From Pyxicephalus adspersus (taxonomy: Eukaryota > Chordata > Amphibia > Anura > Pyxicephalidae): a stretch of 64,000 nt of DNA. A program made the translations under genes and the position numbers. Within the stretch, counting starts at the first letter, position 1. Every line of letters begins with the position of its first letter. Below, piece after piece: positions 13,019 through 26,167 of the stretch. Under the pieces are notes generated by a model. The model did no database searches. It saw nothing but the letters and a program-made list of their open reading frames with translations, and was not told the origin of the DNA. The stretch covers positions 139,835,167 through 139,899,166 of the forward strand of contig NC_092861.1 in assembly GCF_032062135.1 (NCBI RefSeq), given 5' to 3'.

Positions 13019-15083
13019 AATAAATAATATAAGAATAAATTGGGGAAGGGTTATCAGATAAAGCAGTTTCAAATCAGGAACAAAGTTTGTTTTTATTGCA
13101 GCGCTCAGAAATTTGAACTTATGCAATAATTCTTATGGTTGCCCATATGCCATCCTAAAGGAACTGTTACATTCCTTATACTCTATAGAATTATTTGGAG
13201 CCGATAAAGGTGGAGCGTACACAGGCCGTGGTCTATAAGAACTATTTTTATTCCATGCCAGGAAGCAGACATGCAGCATGAGGGTTCTATCCTCCTACTC
13301 TATCTTGAGGTTGTTTTATTGGTTGTTATACTAATATGTGCTGTCTAATATATATGTTTCCCCCGAAACCAGGCCGGGACTTAGAGGAGCCACACAGTTC
13401 TGTGCAGTGCTGTGCTCTGCATCTAATGCAAACAAAGGAACAATGACATAGTTAGAGGGAAATGGGAAAAAGTCTGTGACCTTTGAGCTGTGCATCAACT
13501 GGAAATCAAGCCAAGACTCCATTAACAACCTTAAATCCTGCTCCAAAGCCTCTAAAAGAACCCATTGAAAAGGGATAAGAAACAGTTTTGAAAGCATAAA
13601 ATGTTACTTTCAGAATATTTGCAGATTTGTTTTATATAAAACTGAAATAGGCAGCTTTTTTTTAAGCCCAATTTAACATTTTGTTTGTAGAGTTATGGAA
13701 TGAATTCTTGATAGAATGTCTACACTTCCTAGCTTTAGTATAATTTTGGTATAAAAATTTTAAATCATTACTCCAAAATGCACAAACCATAACTTCTACA
13801 TCAATCCAAGCAACAATTACAATATATTTAGAACACCATAACACTGCACTCTATGGACATTATAATCAATGGGTCACAAACAAACATGAAATAGGAGTTC
13901 CACTTGCTGATGCTATTACTCCAGTTATTTAACCTCATGCCTTGGGATTTGCAAGATGATGGGGGTGGAAATCTGGAGCATTTCACCTTTTACACTTTTT
14001 GTAAATGTTGAGGACCCAGTGAGCAGCGAGGATCTGCTACTATCAAAGAGACACAAAGATGTGGACAAGGAAAAAAATGAAATACTACTGGTTTACTTGA
14101 AATCAATTTGGACAGCATCGGAGATTGACTAAAGGATCCAATGTGTATGTCCAGCTTCATCATCTTTCCATGAACAGCAAGTACATCTAGGAAGAATAAA
14201 ACTATAAACCCTGGGAAGTTTTTGCAAGAACTGGTGACTTCAGGGTAAATGCCAATATACATGGCAATACCAGAAGTATTTGCACAATACGGAGAGGGAG
14301 AAGGGGTTCCAGGATTTTTGGTACAAATGGTGGAAATTTATTCCTCCCATTCCATAGCATGATGGCAAATTTAGCAGTTATACAGGGCTTTGACATTTGA
14401 ATAGCAATGTAGCAAGGAGATCAAACTGCCTGGAAACCCCCAAAATCCTGATTGCAACTTCAGACCTGCTATGTGTAATCCAGTCCTCTATAAGGCAATG
14501 AAAATAAAGTCTGTGTGGCTTATAGAAAGTCTGCCACTAGCTGAACTCAGGGTGATGCTACAAAGTAAGACCTGGCATACCACAAGCATCTCCCCGGGGT
14601 CATGACAGAAACTGAAATAAGCACAAGTCATTCTGCAACAGAATGTACAGCATCTCCTGTGACATTTGCCGGAATTGCATTAGTGTCATTGTGAGGGAGA
14701 AGCTTTTAAAAGCCTGTGTAGTGTTCATTATATTCAATACAAGAAATGATAAACTCAGCATTCATATTAAAATGACAGAGCTGGGAGTATGGATCTTTTC
14801 ATAGGAGTCAATCTGGATTCAATATAAGCTGGCTGTTACTGGTAAAAATAGCAGCTTCTATAGAGAACAATGCAAGCTGTAACCTTTCCAATTTGGAGCT
14901 CTTCCAATGAGCACGGTGTACAAAGCAAAGAGCACTGCATGGAAGGAGTGCACAATGTATTTTCACATTATGCCCAGCACGGAAACATAATAAATGCTTG
15001 TTTAGGAAAAGCAGAAAAAGGTGCACAGCCACTCAATACCTTTCAAAGGAAACCGGACAATATCAGAAATACTGAAGAGCAAT
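13019..15083. other. No gene recognised
   Basis: Frames of 60-90 codons on both strands without recognisable domains or splice context. Confidence 0.5.
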
Positions 15084-15109
15084 AGAGAGAGGGAGAGAGA
15101 GAGAGCGCA
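15084..15109. repeat. (GA)n-rich microsatellite
   Basis: Runs of AG dinucleotides interrupted by GGG. Confidence 0.85.
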
Positions 15110-15210
15110 AGAGAATTTTACCTGTTTCGACTTACATACAAATACAAATTAAGAACAAAGCTACAGTCCCTATCTTGTATGTAACCTGGGGACTACCTGT
15201 ATACAAATTA

Positions 15211-15231
15211 AAAAAAAAAAAAAAAAAATAT

Positions 15232-15262
<31 letters not shown>
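15211..15262. repeat. Poly(A) followed by (AC)n microsatellite
   Basis: An A tract at about 15210-15228, then 15 AC dinucleotides at 15233-15262. Confidence 0.95.
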
Positions 15263-15265
<3 letters not shown>

Positions 15266-15594
15266 CATATGTATGATCTACAAGAGACCTGGTTTTAATC
15301 TTCTGAAAACAGGAAGCACTTATAGGTCTTGTCACTCTCCCAGCCTGTGACTGGACCTTGAAAGAAGAACCAGTAGACTAAGCTCACCTCTCTGTCACTT
15401 TTCTTTCTTCTCATACCAGCATCTTCCTTATAAACATTGTAGCGCATAGGAGTAGATCCTAATTCTGCAAACTCCTTTCCAAATGTAATCTCTACTGTAC
15501 AGGAAATGTAAGAAGTTGACATTTAAAAAATGTAGTTACTTACACTGTTAAATTTTAACATTTATCTAATTATGTAAACTCACTCACTATCACA

Positions 15595-15768
15595 AATGCC
15601 CCCTCCGATTGTGTGCAGCTTCCCCCAGGTCTTCTGGGCAGGGTCCTCTCCTCCTCCTGTGTCATTGTTTTATCGGTCTGTCTGGCAACCCCTATTTAAA
15701 TGTACAGCGCTGCATAATATGTTGACGCTTTATAAATACTATTGCCTATTATTAATAATATTAATATA
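15595..15768 (+). mobile_element. SINE-like short element
   Basis: Contains GATTGTGTGCAGCTTCCCCC, GGGCAGGGTCCTCTCCTCCT, CCCCTATTTAAATGTACAGC and CGCTTTATAAATACTATTG, with an ATT-rich tail. It extends further 5' than the 6811 and 7729 copies. Confidence 0.75.
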
Positions 15769-15885
15769 TGAATACAGAGCTGCATTTATTTGTTATTTTG
15801 TATCCACCTGAAGTTTCAACATTAACTTTCAGCAGGGCACCAGCCTATACTTTCTAGTTGTGAACTCCATGATATCTCCAATGTA

Positions 15886-16113
15886 CCTCCAAAGCAGCCA
15901 TGCAGGAGTTCATTCGGTCGTAGGAAGCACAGGAGAAGCTGGGATTGTCAGATATCTTGGCAACCAACGCTGAGCTTTTTTGAAGCGATTTTGACATTTC
16001 AGTGGAGTGATTGGACAAGTAAGAATGCTTATTGCAAAAAGGACATTACCCATCCCTTTCTGCAATAAAGTCCTGGGCGATCACAATATTTAAAATGTAT
16101 CTTTAGTTCTGCT
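15886..16113. mobile_element. T2-type MITE, family G (partial)
   Basis: GCAACCAACGCTGAG, AGTAAGAATGCTTATTGCAA, CCTTTCTGCAATAAAG and the end TTTAGTTCTGCTTCAA match family copies at 52072 and 26172. Confidence 0.6.
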
Positions 16114-16262
16114 TCAACAATATTTGAAAAGCCTGTTTGATGTATAGCAGACAGGCAGATGCCCCATCAATGGCCCTTTTGGTAAAGACTGCAAAAGGTA
16201 CAGAGAAGCAGCTCCATCTGTCTCTTCTCCATTTACAAGGTCTGCCCAAACATTCACCAACT

Positions 16263-16289
16263 AGTTTTTTTTTTTTTTTTTTTTTTTTT
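16263..16289. repeat. Poly(T) tract
   Basis: About 26 consecutive T, which on the minus (EML4 sense) strand is poly(A). No retrocopy body recognised upstream of it. Confidence 0.9.
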
Positions 16290-17213
16290 ATGGAATACAA
16301 TTACCGTACAAAATCTGTACATTTCTTGTTTAGTATTAAACTGTAAAGATTTTTCTATAATGATCGTGCCTGAGTCTTTGCATCTCTCTCAAACCCAACC
16401 TAAATAGAGCTGTTTAATAAGGTGCCATATACAGTATTTAACCAAATACAGAGATAAAATAAACGGTTTTAGGTTTACACTGTGAATTCCAGTGGGGGCC
16501 CGGTTTATTTGGACAGACATGTTAACTTTATGGTTCAGTTCATAGGCGGTCTCACCAAGGTGTAAAAAGCTTCTGCACACATAGGATACAGAATTCCATT
16601 CATTGACTGGACAAAGAAGGGAGGAGAGGCTGCTATACAATCATCAAAACATGGAATTCAAGGCTAAATTAGAGCAAAACTGCAGCTTAGAAATGTTTAC
16701 AGATCACTCTGCTGTGACGAATATTACTTATTAAACTAAATTAAAAAGCCAAGTTTTAAAAATTAACTTTGGGCATACAGCTAAATACACTTCTCAAATT
16801 CACATAAATACAATCATTTACTTGTAAAAAGAATTAAAGGATTTGTAATTCTGTTCAGCTGTCTTTTTGATGAAGGCACCTCTGCCAGACAGGCCCTAAA
16901 GTAAACACATTATTATAATAAAAGTTACTGAAGGTAAAAGGAGGTACTTAGCCATGTCCACATACAGCTTTAAAGATTAACTTCAAGAACATATAAAGCC
17001 CTGTAGAGATGGACGTCACAGAATTGTCACTGAAAACAATCTTTTGTGATGGTTTCTAGTGACCAAAGAATGGAGGAATGATACATTTTTAAAGTTTTCA
17101 ACCAGGGTTCCTCCAGAGGTTGCTGGGTTTTTTTTTTGATAAATGAGCAGTTTGTGCCTCTCCGTTCAGGGACAGTAATGATCTTTTTGGTATCCCAAAG
17201 GCCAGCAATGTAA

Positions 17214-17535
17214 GGCTTGGCGCACACATGCAATTATTGGAAAGGATCTTTCACGATCCTTTCAAACAACAACAAAAGACTGCAGGGTGCATGAACGAGC
17301 GCTGTACACACAGCGCTGTTCTTCTCTATGGAGAGGGTAGAGGGAGAACGATGGAGCAGCACCCCGCTGCACTCTCTCCCCTTCACTTCCATTACGATCA
17401 TTTGTTGTTTGTGAATCCGCCAGGACGGTCATTGGAACAGCGGACAACAAGCGCTGTAGACACGCCAGATTCCCATCCAATATCAGCCCTGAGGCGATTT
17501 AACAGACGAGAATCATCTGACGTGTGTACGTAGCC
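17214..17535. mobile_element. PIF/Harbinger-type MITE nested in family A
   Basis: 322 bp, flanked by TAA at 17211-17213 and 17536-17538. The right terminus read inward is GGCTACGTACACACGTCAGA; the left is GGCTTGGCGCACACATGC. Frames of 101 and 72 codons inside it are shadows of the repeat, shared with other copies. Confidence 0.88.
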
Positions 17536-17652
17536 TAAGAATCATTTCTCCTACTGACCACCACACTAATGTACTGTGAGCTGTGGACATAGTAATTATA
17601 GAAGGGGTTCTCTGAAGACCTGAAAGGGATTTCAAGGATTCCCCCATGTTAA

Positions 17653-18135
17653 AGAGGAACTAAACTAAAAAGTACCCCATAACAACAAAAATATACTTAC
17701 CTTCAATCCCGCAGGGTAGTCCAATCCATGCGGAGGTCTGATCTATCAGGTCCTGCATCATCCCAGCATCTGTCTTCAGGGCCAGTGCTCCGGGCGCCGC
17801 CATCTTCTTCCAGCTTCTTCTTCCTACGTCACCCAACCCAGGCTCGAGATCGGGTGACGTAGATGGGGGAAAAAACTTGCCCATCTCACTGCGCATGTGT
17901 GAGATCAGAATTTTTTTTTTCCTTTTGACATAAGGGCTCCTTCTCTACATGCCTGAGATGCTTGGGCATGCGCAGAAGGAGCACCCAAGAGCCTTCCAGG
18001 ATACATGACGTAGGTATCCCCGGAGGCTCTGCGCTCCCATTCATTCTCAATCACCTAAAAGGGGTGTTGCACTTAAAAAAGACTAAAAAAGTCTACCCTT
18101 TTATGTACCGTGAACATTTTGAGTTTAGGTATGCT
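17653..18135. mobile_element. T2-type MITE (family F) nested in family A
   Basis: Inserted at TTAA (17649-17652; right copy mutated to TCAA at 18136-18139). Ends AGAGGAACTAAACT and AGTTTAGGTATGCT are inverted. The interior has CTACGTCACCCAACCC, a CTGCGCATG motif and GTCTACCCTTTTATGT, shared with copies at 25492, 30766 and 62745. Confidence 0.85.
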
Positions 18136-19127
18136 TCAAGAAGGTTGAGAAACACCACATTGGCACTTTACCAGCTGGATTTCTTTTTTACTGACTGGTT
18201 TTCAAACCCATCAAGCTGTTTCTTTAAAGTACACTGGTCTGCTTTCAGGCACTGCCAGAATGAAAGCTGTCAACCATTATTTGTCTTATTCTGTAAAATG
18301 TGATCATAAACAAATTCGCCTATTTTCTTGTTCTCAAAAATGTTAAAGTCCTTCTGTAAACAAATTAACTGCGAGTCACATCTGCTTTCCCTCACAGACA
18401 TAAAAGGCAGGAACACAAACCATGTGTGCCGCCGAGGCGTCCACCATTACCCTGCCATCAGAAGTGATGAAGAGGACAAGTTTGTCCAGGCGAGGATACA
18501 GAAAGACTTTCCTGTTCCATGATAGGGCATTTTGTCTTCACGCCTATTGCAGAATGAGCAGCTAGGAAGGAGGAGGACAAGGGTAATATTGTGTTTTTTG
18601 TTTGGCAGATGGATCCGCTCACACTTTCCCAGGAATGTCATTACAATAAACTCTAGCACAGTGGAAATGGAGCACTGGCCGGGCTTATATACAATTTTTG
18701 TTCAAACTATTCTGAAATGGATACAAGCTAAACTTCACTAGTATGCATGATCAGTAGGACAGCGTGGCAGCAGGCATTTATAAAAGGGAGGTCAGCAATG
18801 TCGGCCACCGTTCCTCAAGCATAAGTTTTCTTTAACATATATAGGCGAATCAAGAAAATTTGCCACTACAAACTTTCACTTTTTTTATTTTCCACTTGAA
18901 TCCCCAACTATTCTGTCCTTTTTAATGCCCCATTGACCATCAAGCCTACAACATAAATCATTATACATAGGAGTAGTTGTGTTAAACTGGTCGAAACAAG
19001 GACAAGATGTACCCAAATGCAGTCTATTCTTGACAAAGCAAACGAAAGCCATTGTCTGGAAAATGTTATATTTGTGCATTTAAACTAACTGCTGTTTGGC
19101 TATTTGTATTGGTTAAATTCTTCTCAT

Positions 19128-19276
19128 TGACCAGCAATGTAAGGGACATCCTTTCCACTGACCACCATGCTATTATTGTACTGTAGGTTGTGGATAAAGA
19201 AATTATAGCCAGGGGTCTCTTAAGACCTTAAATTTATTTTAAGAGTTCCCTCATGTTAAAAAGGTCAAGAAAGGCT
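19128..19276 (-). mobile_element. hAT-type MITE, family A (truncated)
   Basis: Retains GACCAGCAATGTAAG, CACTGACCACCATGCTATTA, TGTGGATAAAGAAATTATAG and CCCTCATGTTAAAAAGGTCA. The other half is missing. Confidence 0.75.
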
Positions 19277-20304
19277 GGGGGAAAAAAAAGTTTGACACTG
19301 CACCGTCCACATGGCCTCTCCTTCACAGACTCCTCAATATGGATGAAGAAGTTTAAGTTGTGACATTCATCAGTCTGAGTGCTCAGGAAGTCTCGGCTAA
19401 AGGATTTTGGATGCTAAAAAGTAAACACGCTCTTAAGCTTAAAAGCTTCTGCGCACCATAATATTGAGTAGAATTTATTACATCCCAGCATTAGCTATGA
19501 AGAAAATAATTTAATCATTTTAAAAAACGCTTAATAAGAAAACCTCTGGCGGTGGCCCACGGTGCTATTATAGTAAATGTGAATCCGTGTCTTACTACTT
19601 CTGTGTCGGAGATTGCACAAGCATGTCATGTCATGTAAGACACACCTGTAAACTGATCACCCGTCATAATCTCTTATCTGCTAGACATAAAACCAAGTCT
19701 ATGTAGGTATATGATGACCCAGAATCCCACAGGCCGATCATCTTATTTTACAGGTAACAGCTGCTAAAATATAAACTGATGCTCCATGTAGGAACCTGGC
19801 CAAGCTGAGCTTGTGATCCTTAACTCCTGAAATTCCATATGGAAAACCACAAAAAGGAATATGCAGCACTTAAAAGCTGAAACAAAAACCCTGCAGATAT
19901 GAAATTGAACAAAATCAGCATAAAATTCCATGCTGGCACTTTGCCCGTTGGATAGTGAGCTTGTTTCCTTACGCTCCAGTATAACAAAGCTGGAACATTT
20001 CCACAAGCCGGGTTGTCAATGTGCAACCATAATTTATAGGGGGCATAAAAGTTCTTCCACTGGTTTAATATGAACAGGTTTGGGCTACTGAGCTCTGTAA
20101 AATGTCTTTTTCATGGATGTATTCATTCCAGATGGCTGGGGGTATGCCGGGACCGTATACTGAGCTGTGAATGTGCATCTCAGTATACATTTCTGAAGAG
20201 ATTGCCAAGAGGACAATTTATTCTGCAGAAGGGAGAGTACTTGTTTATTTGAAACTACATTAATCCAAGACTACCCTGTCCACAAAAAGATAACCTTGCT
20301 GTGT

Positions 20305-20433
20305 CAGTGTTCTCCCCAGTCCCTTTTAGCTGGGCGCACCACCCAGGTGTTTTTGGGTAATGAGTTGAGACACAATACAGGCGCTGCTACCTACCTAGAG
20401 CTTTATCCCACCCAGTTTAAAAAAAATTCAATG
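20305..20433 (-). mobile_element. hAT-like MITE, family C (partial)
   Basis: Begins CAGTGTTCTCCCCAG, with TTTTAGCTGGGCGCACCACC and GTGTTTTTGGGTAATGAG. The far end is eroded at AAAAAATTCAA. Confidence 0.75.
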
Positions 20434-20902
20434 GAGAATACCGTGCGCAGTCTAACTGCAGAACACACATACAAAGTTGTTACCCTGCTGAAATTAAAAA
20501 AAAAAAAACTTTTTTCTAAGGGAGGACAAAACTAATTGTGATTGACCGAATTCTGCATGTAATTGATTATTTAGCTCATAATTACACTACAAGAAATAAA
20601 ATTCCAGATCCAAATCTTAGCTAACAGCTGCTTCAGAAAAATTTTGTTTCGAAGAGCCTCATGCTTACAAATTCTACAAAATACCTACAATGCACGAATG
20701 TAAAAGCAGCACTCGCGTGCCAAGTAAAGCAGCAATAATGATGTGTGCAGCATCAGATGCGGCTAATGTTTTTATTTCATTTTCAGTTCCACCCTAGAAA
20801 TGAAACAATCAGAAAGAAAAACTTTTTGGGGGAATTTAGCTATTACCATAATAAGCCAGATGTTAGGTGCCCAACCCTAAATTTATTTTTTATGAACTTT
20901 AA

Positions 20903-22330
20903 AGAAAACCTGTCATGAGAGAAATATGTATGATGCCATTGCAGACCTTTCCTTCAGATGATTGGGCTGAAATTTCCTGCACAATGTAGTTCAAGCATGG
21001 CAACTCACAATCACGCCTGGAAGGGTAAAGTGTTCTGCATGCATTAAGTTGGGCACAGTTGTGTGCATCTGCGGGAAGTAGCCTTGTTTCAGGAAAGCTT
21101 TACAAAAATGCATATAAAAAATATAATAAAAGATGCATTCCAGTGAAAGCCATCACAAAGTGCCAACACCACATTATTTTATAGAATTGCACATAAAAAA
21201 GGGCTTTTTTAACCTTCAAATAAAGTTCTAAAAGGGCACGTGTATGACTATCTGAACAAGAACCAAATCCAGTTACTATGTGATGCACAAGACTCAAAAA
21301 ACTTTCTTCACTTTCCCTGGCTGAGCAAAATCCTCTTTTCTGTTTCACATGCTCCCCTTGCCAGACACTGCAGATTACAGTGGGAGTGTTTCAGTAAGTG
21401 GGCTAGTCTGGATGTAGCCAGGGGCTAAATGATAAGCTTGAAAGTCAGGAGTGGCAATGTCGATAGCCACATTCCATGAACATTGTTCATCTTATTCTAG
21501 TACAAACAGGCACATCCTAAATGAGGGGCAACTCTGCTCTGAATTCTGGAGCAGTGCAGGAACATTGCCACCTGATCACAAGAAACTGCATTTAGTGTAC
21601 TGCAATGCCAGGATAAGCAGGTATTTGTGGGACACTGCAGGGTGACTATGTAAGATGTACTTATAATTGTGCAACGAAGGACATACTTTTTAAAGTGGAA
21701 CAAAGTGATCAGGCAGGGCAATATTGCCTGTTCCTTTCTACAATAAACACTCTTACCTGCCTGATCGCCCTGAGGAATTATACCAGCTTCCCCTGTGCTT
21801 ACCAGGACTAAATGAGGCCCCGGGTGCAGGCGTACGTCCTCCTGGACCAACCAGTCAAGATGAATAGAATTGTATCCACGAAGAGAAGAAACAAGGGGAT
21901 GACAGTGTCCTGCTATGCAATGGAAAAAGATGATTATTGCAGGGTCTAGTTCCACTTTAAGGTGAAGCCACAGTTCTACTTCAACTTGTGCAAGAGCTCA
22001 GAGGACTGTTTATGTTCCAAGACATTATCTGTGACCAACACTTGTCAGACTGCATGCTAAGAAGATCTTGCCATAGATTACCAGAGACCTAATGAGAAAA
22101 TAATGCAAACACCTTTCCCAATATCCACTGCATGCCAGATGACAGATAAGACACTAATTCAATCGGGAGTCAGAAATTGGGTGTTAATGAGCTGAGGGCT
22201 GTATATACCAAAACAGGTCACCTCTGTAAGAGCAGATTTTACCAACTCTATTTTTTCTTCACCTATTGAACAGCTGTCAGACAACTATATTTGAAAAGTT
22301 GTTGTAATAGCATTCTGGTGACAGGTTTCC
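20903..22330. mobile_element. Possible longer TTAA-type element containing a nested MITE
   Basis: TTAA then AGAAAACCTGTCA at the left (20899 onward) and TGACAGGTTTCCT then TTAT at the right (to 22334) are inverted over 13 bp with one mismatch. Between them, at 21694-21956, lies a complete family G MITE. Whether the two ends belong to one insertion is not proven. Confidence 0.4.
21694..21956. mobile_element. T2-type MITE, family G (complete)
   Basis: Flanked by TTAA (21690-21693 and 21957-21960). Inverted ends AGTGGAACAAAG and CTAGTTCCACT. The interior has GATCAGGCAGGGCAATATTG. The 152-codon minus frame at 21497-21955 overlaps it and is not a gene. Confidence 0.85.
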
Positions 22331-23012
22331 TTTATTGCCCAATTTAAAAACTATGACCTTTTATTAACGTTAGCAATTTAATCCATGAAAATAAAATTAA
22401 AAAAAAAAGGGGGAAAGTTGAATTATTCTCCCATCTGGAACTATTCAGAAAGCATCTGTGCTCATTTTTTTTCCAGCAGAGGAATTTTGTAACTTAATAT
22501 CTGCCTTCCCTATATTTTATTAGGACAGCTACAATAGAAACCTTGCTGCAGGGCAGAGGATAAGAGGAAAGGAATTGTATCAATTGACTTACGTTGACAA
22601 GAATCAAATAGGTTGCCTTCGAGAAATTTGGTAAGGAAATTGTTATATCAACAATCACTTTATAATAAATCTTTTAAAAAGGCTTTTATATAATAAATAG
22701 ATTTAAACTCCTGACATTACCCTGGACGACTTCTCAATAGGAAGATTTTACCTGCTTTCCCGATATCCTAAAACAAAATCAAAAGTGATGGTGACTTCTA
22801 CAACAGTAAAGATTTTTTGTGAGAACACCTCTATGCAAGAAAGGGAATTAAATGGTGAAATGCTATTGCTATACGGGAAACATGGCATCATTAACAATAA
22901 AATGTTCACCAAGTTTAAAAACAAAAAAAATTGAAAGAGATTACAGACACCAAATACCTTCCTGAGCACAGGACCGAAGGTAACCTTCCCACTTAGCCCA
23001 CATGAGCTATCA

Positions 23013-23115
23013 CAATGTTCTCCCCAGCCCATTTTATCTGGGCAAACCACCCTGCAAATTATAGTAACCACCCAGCTGATTTTGGGTGCTTACTGAAAAG
23101 TATGGTCACAATACA
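23013..23115 (-). mobile_element. hAT-like MITE, family C (fragment)
   Basis: CAATGTTCTCCCCAGCCCAT, AACCACCCAGCTGATTTTGG and TGCTTACTGAAAAGT match family C. Confidence 0.7.
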
Positions 23116-25340
23116 AGGGCACTTGAAAGTTGGGCATTATACAAAGACAATGGCATTTTAAATGATGGAACAAAGTATAGGCAGTGGTAGAAAAGTGACA
23201 GAATTGTAGGGAATACTGGATGCCTATGGCGGCAGCAACACTAAATTTGTCATGTGTTGCACTGTCCACCACGCTACACCTCTCCGGGGAGAGCATGTAT
23301 AAACAGGCATGAATTGCCTATGCCCATCTGGAGGTGTCTAAGTAAATACTAATTTTGTGGATGTATTTAAAGCTGAACTCAGACAACTACAAATGTAGTT
23401 GTATTCGAAATCCAAGCAGTGCAAGTAGCTAAAATTTCATCTGCTATCCCTCTTTTTGCTGCCCCAGCAGAATTTAGAGCAAGAAGCAGCAAAATAAGCT
23501 TCAAATATTCACTTTATGTGCTGCCAAAGGAGCATGCGGATAGGTGGAAAAAATAGAGAACAAAGATGGAGAAGTTGAGCTGCTTCTTTAATTGTCCAGT
23601 CACAGGTTGGGGCCAAGAGAAAGAGATATGATTCTGACCCATCATTCACCTCCAAAGACTAGGGATATTTTGTGGTGCTCAAGTACTGCGAACTGAATTG
23701 AAAGGGGATATTGTAGCAAAATATTAATCTAATATTCTTTTTTTTGGTTGCAAATTATAAAGCCACAATGAAAGGTTTGTGGGACAAGATGAAGGGGCTT
23801 CTCAGTACCAAGGAAGCAAATTATCATATAGCCCTACACAACCTGTCCAAGAACAACAAAAAATAGAGCAAAGAATCAGGGAAAACTTGCCGTAAATTCT
23901 CCTTGCAATCCGAAAAAAATGTTTCTCTGGGGATTTTATTTGCAGATAGCAAACTGCAAAGAAGAACTCAGGATAAAAATAAAGCCACTTGGCAGGCTCT
24001 CATCCTATATGAGTATAAATGCATAATGTTTATGAGAGACGAGATGATCTAGAAGACACTGGATGAACCTGCAAATAAAAAGCGGACAATGTCTCTAAAT
24101 AACATCAGTGCACATTAGAAATCTGCTGACACAGCACAAGTTTGCCAGAATACACTCCAGTGTCTGACATGTACAAGGTATGGGCTTGTCCAGAAATTCA
24201 CTCCTACATGTTCATTGCCAAGCTTTGTTTTAGATTTGCGTTTTATATAGCGTAGTTTATATCGTTACAACGGAGAATACTTAGCTCATAGGTAGTGTAA
24301 TGCACCTGGCTGGTGGCCAGTGCTCTAAGTTATAAACATTTCACTCATTGCTTTATTACAATATGTGCGAGAGAATAATAAAAAGGGAAGCTTTTGTGCC
24401 GTAACACAAACTGAACTCTTACAACTGCATTAGAATGTGCTCAATGACAACAGTTACCCTATACACCATTACCAGTCCGAGTTCCATACATACCCCGATG
24501 CACAATTATAGTAATTAGAACAACGGCTGGGACTAAGCCCAAAATTACTTTGTGTATACTCTGGACAAAATTGCCTAAAGCTTGACTCCAGGAAGAAATA
24601 AAAGACACACATTAAAGCAGCTTGGTGTCCACTGCTGCATTTCTTTTTGTCAAAAGTGCAAATAAAATTTTAATTTGACGCTAGCTTCTTGCAATCCTCT
24701 ATACAGAAGCACTAGGTGAGCCACATGTAAATGTACGCACTCATAGGAGGACAGTGCAAAGAAATTACCTCCGTCACTAGTAGTATTATTCATATGGAAA
24801 GAGGATTCCACTAAAGAACCAAAACGGGTATAGAAAAATGGGACTCTAACTAGCCATACCATCAATAAACAAATGAAAAAAAGAAGCAACAATCTTTATT
24901 TTGAACAAATTAAAATAAGACAAACATAATATGACAAATGTTGCACATGAATATGTAAAGAACCTTAGAGTGTTATAACAAATATCACCCCTATAAAGAT
25001 AATCCCTTTTAAAGGCACATCTGGAGGGGTTTAACATTCGACGCATTTTGCAGGACTGCTTTATCAGGAATGAATTAAGGGTCTAAACATGAAAAAATAT
25101 ATCACAAATTAATCATATGAATGATATAAGAATCAAGAGTTAATTCAATAATAATTATGTATCAGTTTCAGATGTCAAGTTAATATCAAATATTAAGTCA
25201 AATCAATAAAACTTACTGATACATTTCTTGTAATTAAAGGAAACTTGGTTGTGAATATTGAACACAGCACCACATGTAAAAAAAAAAATGTATTCCTGAA
25301 CTGTAACAAAAAAATGTGTCATCTATTGGGTGTGTGTATT

Positions 25341-25342
<2 letters not shown>
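23116..25342. other. No gene recognised
   Basis: TTTAAAGCTGAACTCAGACA at about 23369 may be one end of a TTAA-type MITE; the partner end was not found. Confidence 0.45.

Positions 25343-25380
<38 letters not shown>
25343..25380. repeat. (GT)n microsatellite
   Basis: Nineteen GT dinucleotides, preceded by a shorter TGTGTGT run. Confidence 0.98.
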
Positions 25381-25383
<3 letters not shown>

Positions 25384-25491
25384 AAAAAATCATTTGTATT
25401 AAAATTAAACTTGTTATGCGATTTCTGTTCTTTGGTCTCTTTTATGTGTTTGACTTTACTTGATGGTTTTCCTTCCTTTAAGCGTACCTAA

Positions 25492-25909
25492 ACTCAGATT
25501 TTTTCACTTTACATAAAAGGGTAGACAACCCATTTATTTAAAGTAAAAATTATTTTTGAATGGGAGTGCAAAGCCTCCTGGGATACCTACGTCACACATC
25601 CTAGGAGGCTCTTGGCTGCTTCTGCTGCCCTTTCATCGATAAAAAACATTTCTGATCTCATGTGAGATTGGCAGTTTTTTTCCCAATCTAGGTCACCCAA
25701 TCTGGCACCTGTGCAGTGCAAGATCTGGTGAAGTAGGAAGAAGAACCCAGAAGAGAGAAGAAGATGTCGGTGCCTGGCGTTTCCTCTGAGCAGGGCCGAA
25801 GACAGATACTGGGACAACGCGGGACCTGATGAAAGAAACCTGCCGACAGATAGACCGATCTGCGGGATTGAAGGTGTGATTTCTTTTTTGTTTTGGGTTT
25901 ACTTCCGCT
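25492..25909. mobile_element. T2-type MITE, family F (complete)
   Basis: TTAA at 25488-25491 and 25910-25913. Ends AGCGTACCTAAACTC and GGGTTTACTTCCGCT are inverted. Contains AAAGGGTAGACAACCC and CTCCTGGGATACCTACGTCA. Confidence 0.85.
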
Positions 25910-26167
25910 TTAATGTATGTTGTCCTGCATTAGCACCCACATCAGCACAGCATTCTGGTGTTAACTGGGCCTAGTGATATCAATAGATTTCAGCCTAGTT
26001 AATTCAGCTTCAGTTAATATTCCTAAAGAGTAAAGAAGCCAAATGGACAAGGTATGAATAAGTTTCAATGAACAAATGAGCAAGAAAAAAATAAACTGGA
26101 GTCAATTAAGCCAGACGTTTGGATTTTACTCTGAGGATCACCAAGTATTTATTTGCAGAAATTGGGT

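Larger units (their letters stand above)
17090..18156 (-). mobile_element. hAT-type MITE, family A, split by two nested insertions
   Basis: The element is in three pieces: 17090-17213 (CAACCAGGGTTCCTCCAGAG end), 17536-17652 (GACCACCACACTAATGTACT to CCCCCATGTTAA) and 18136-18156 (AAGGTTGAGAAACAC end). Joined, they follow the order of intact copies. The first gap is filled by a Harbinger-type MITE at TAA, the second by a T2-type MITE at TTAA. Confidence 0.85.
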
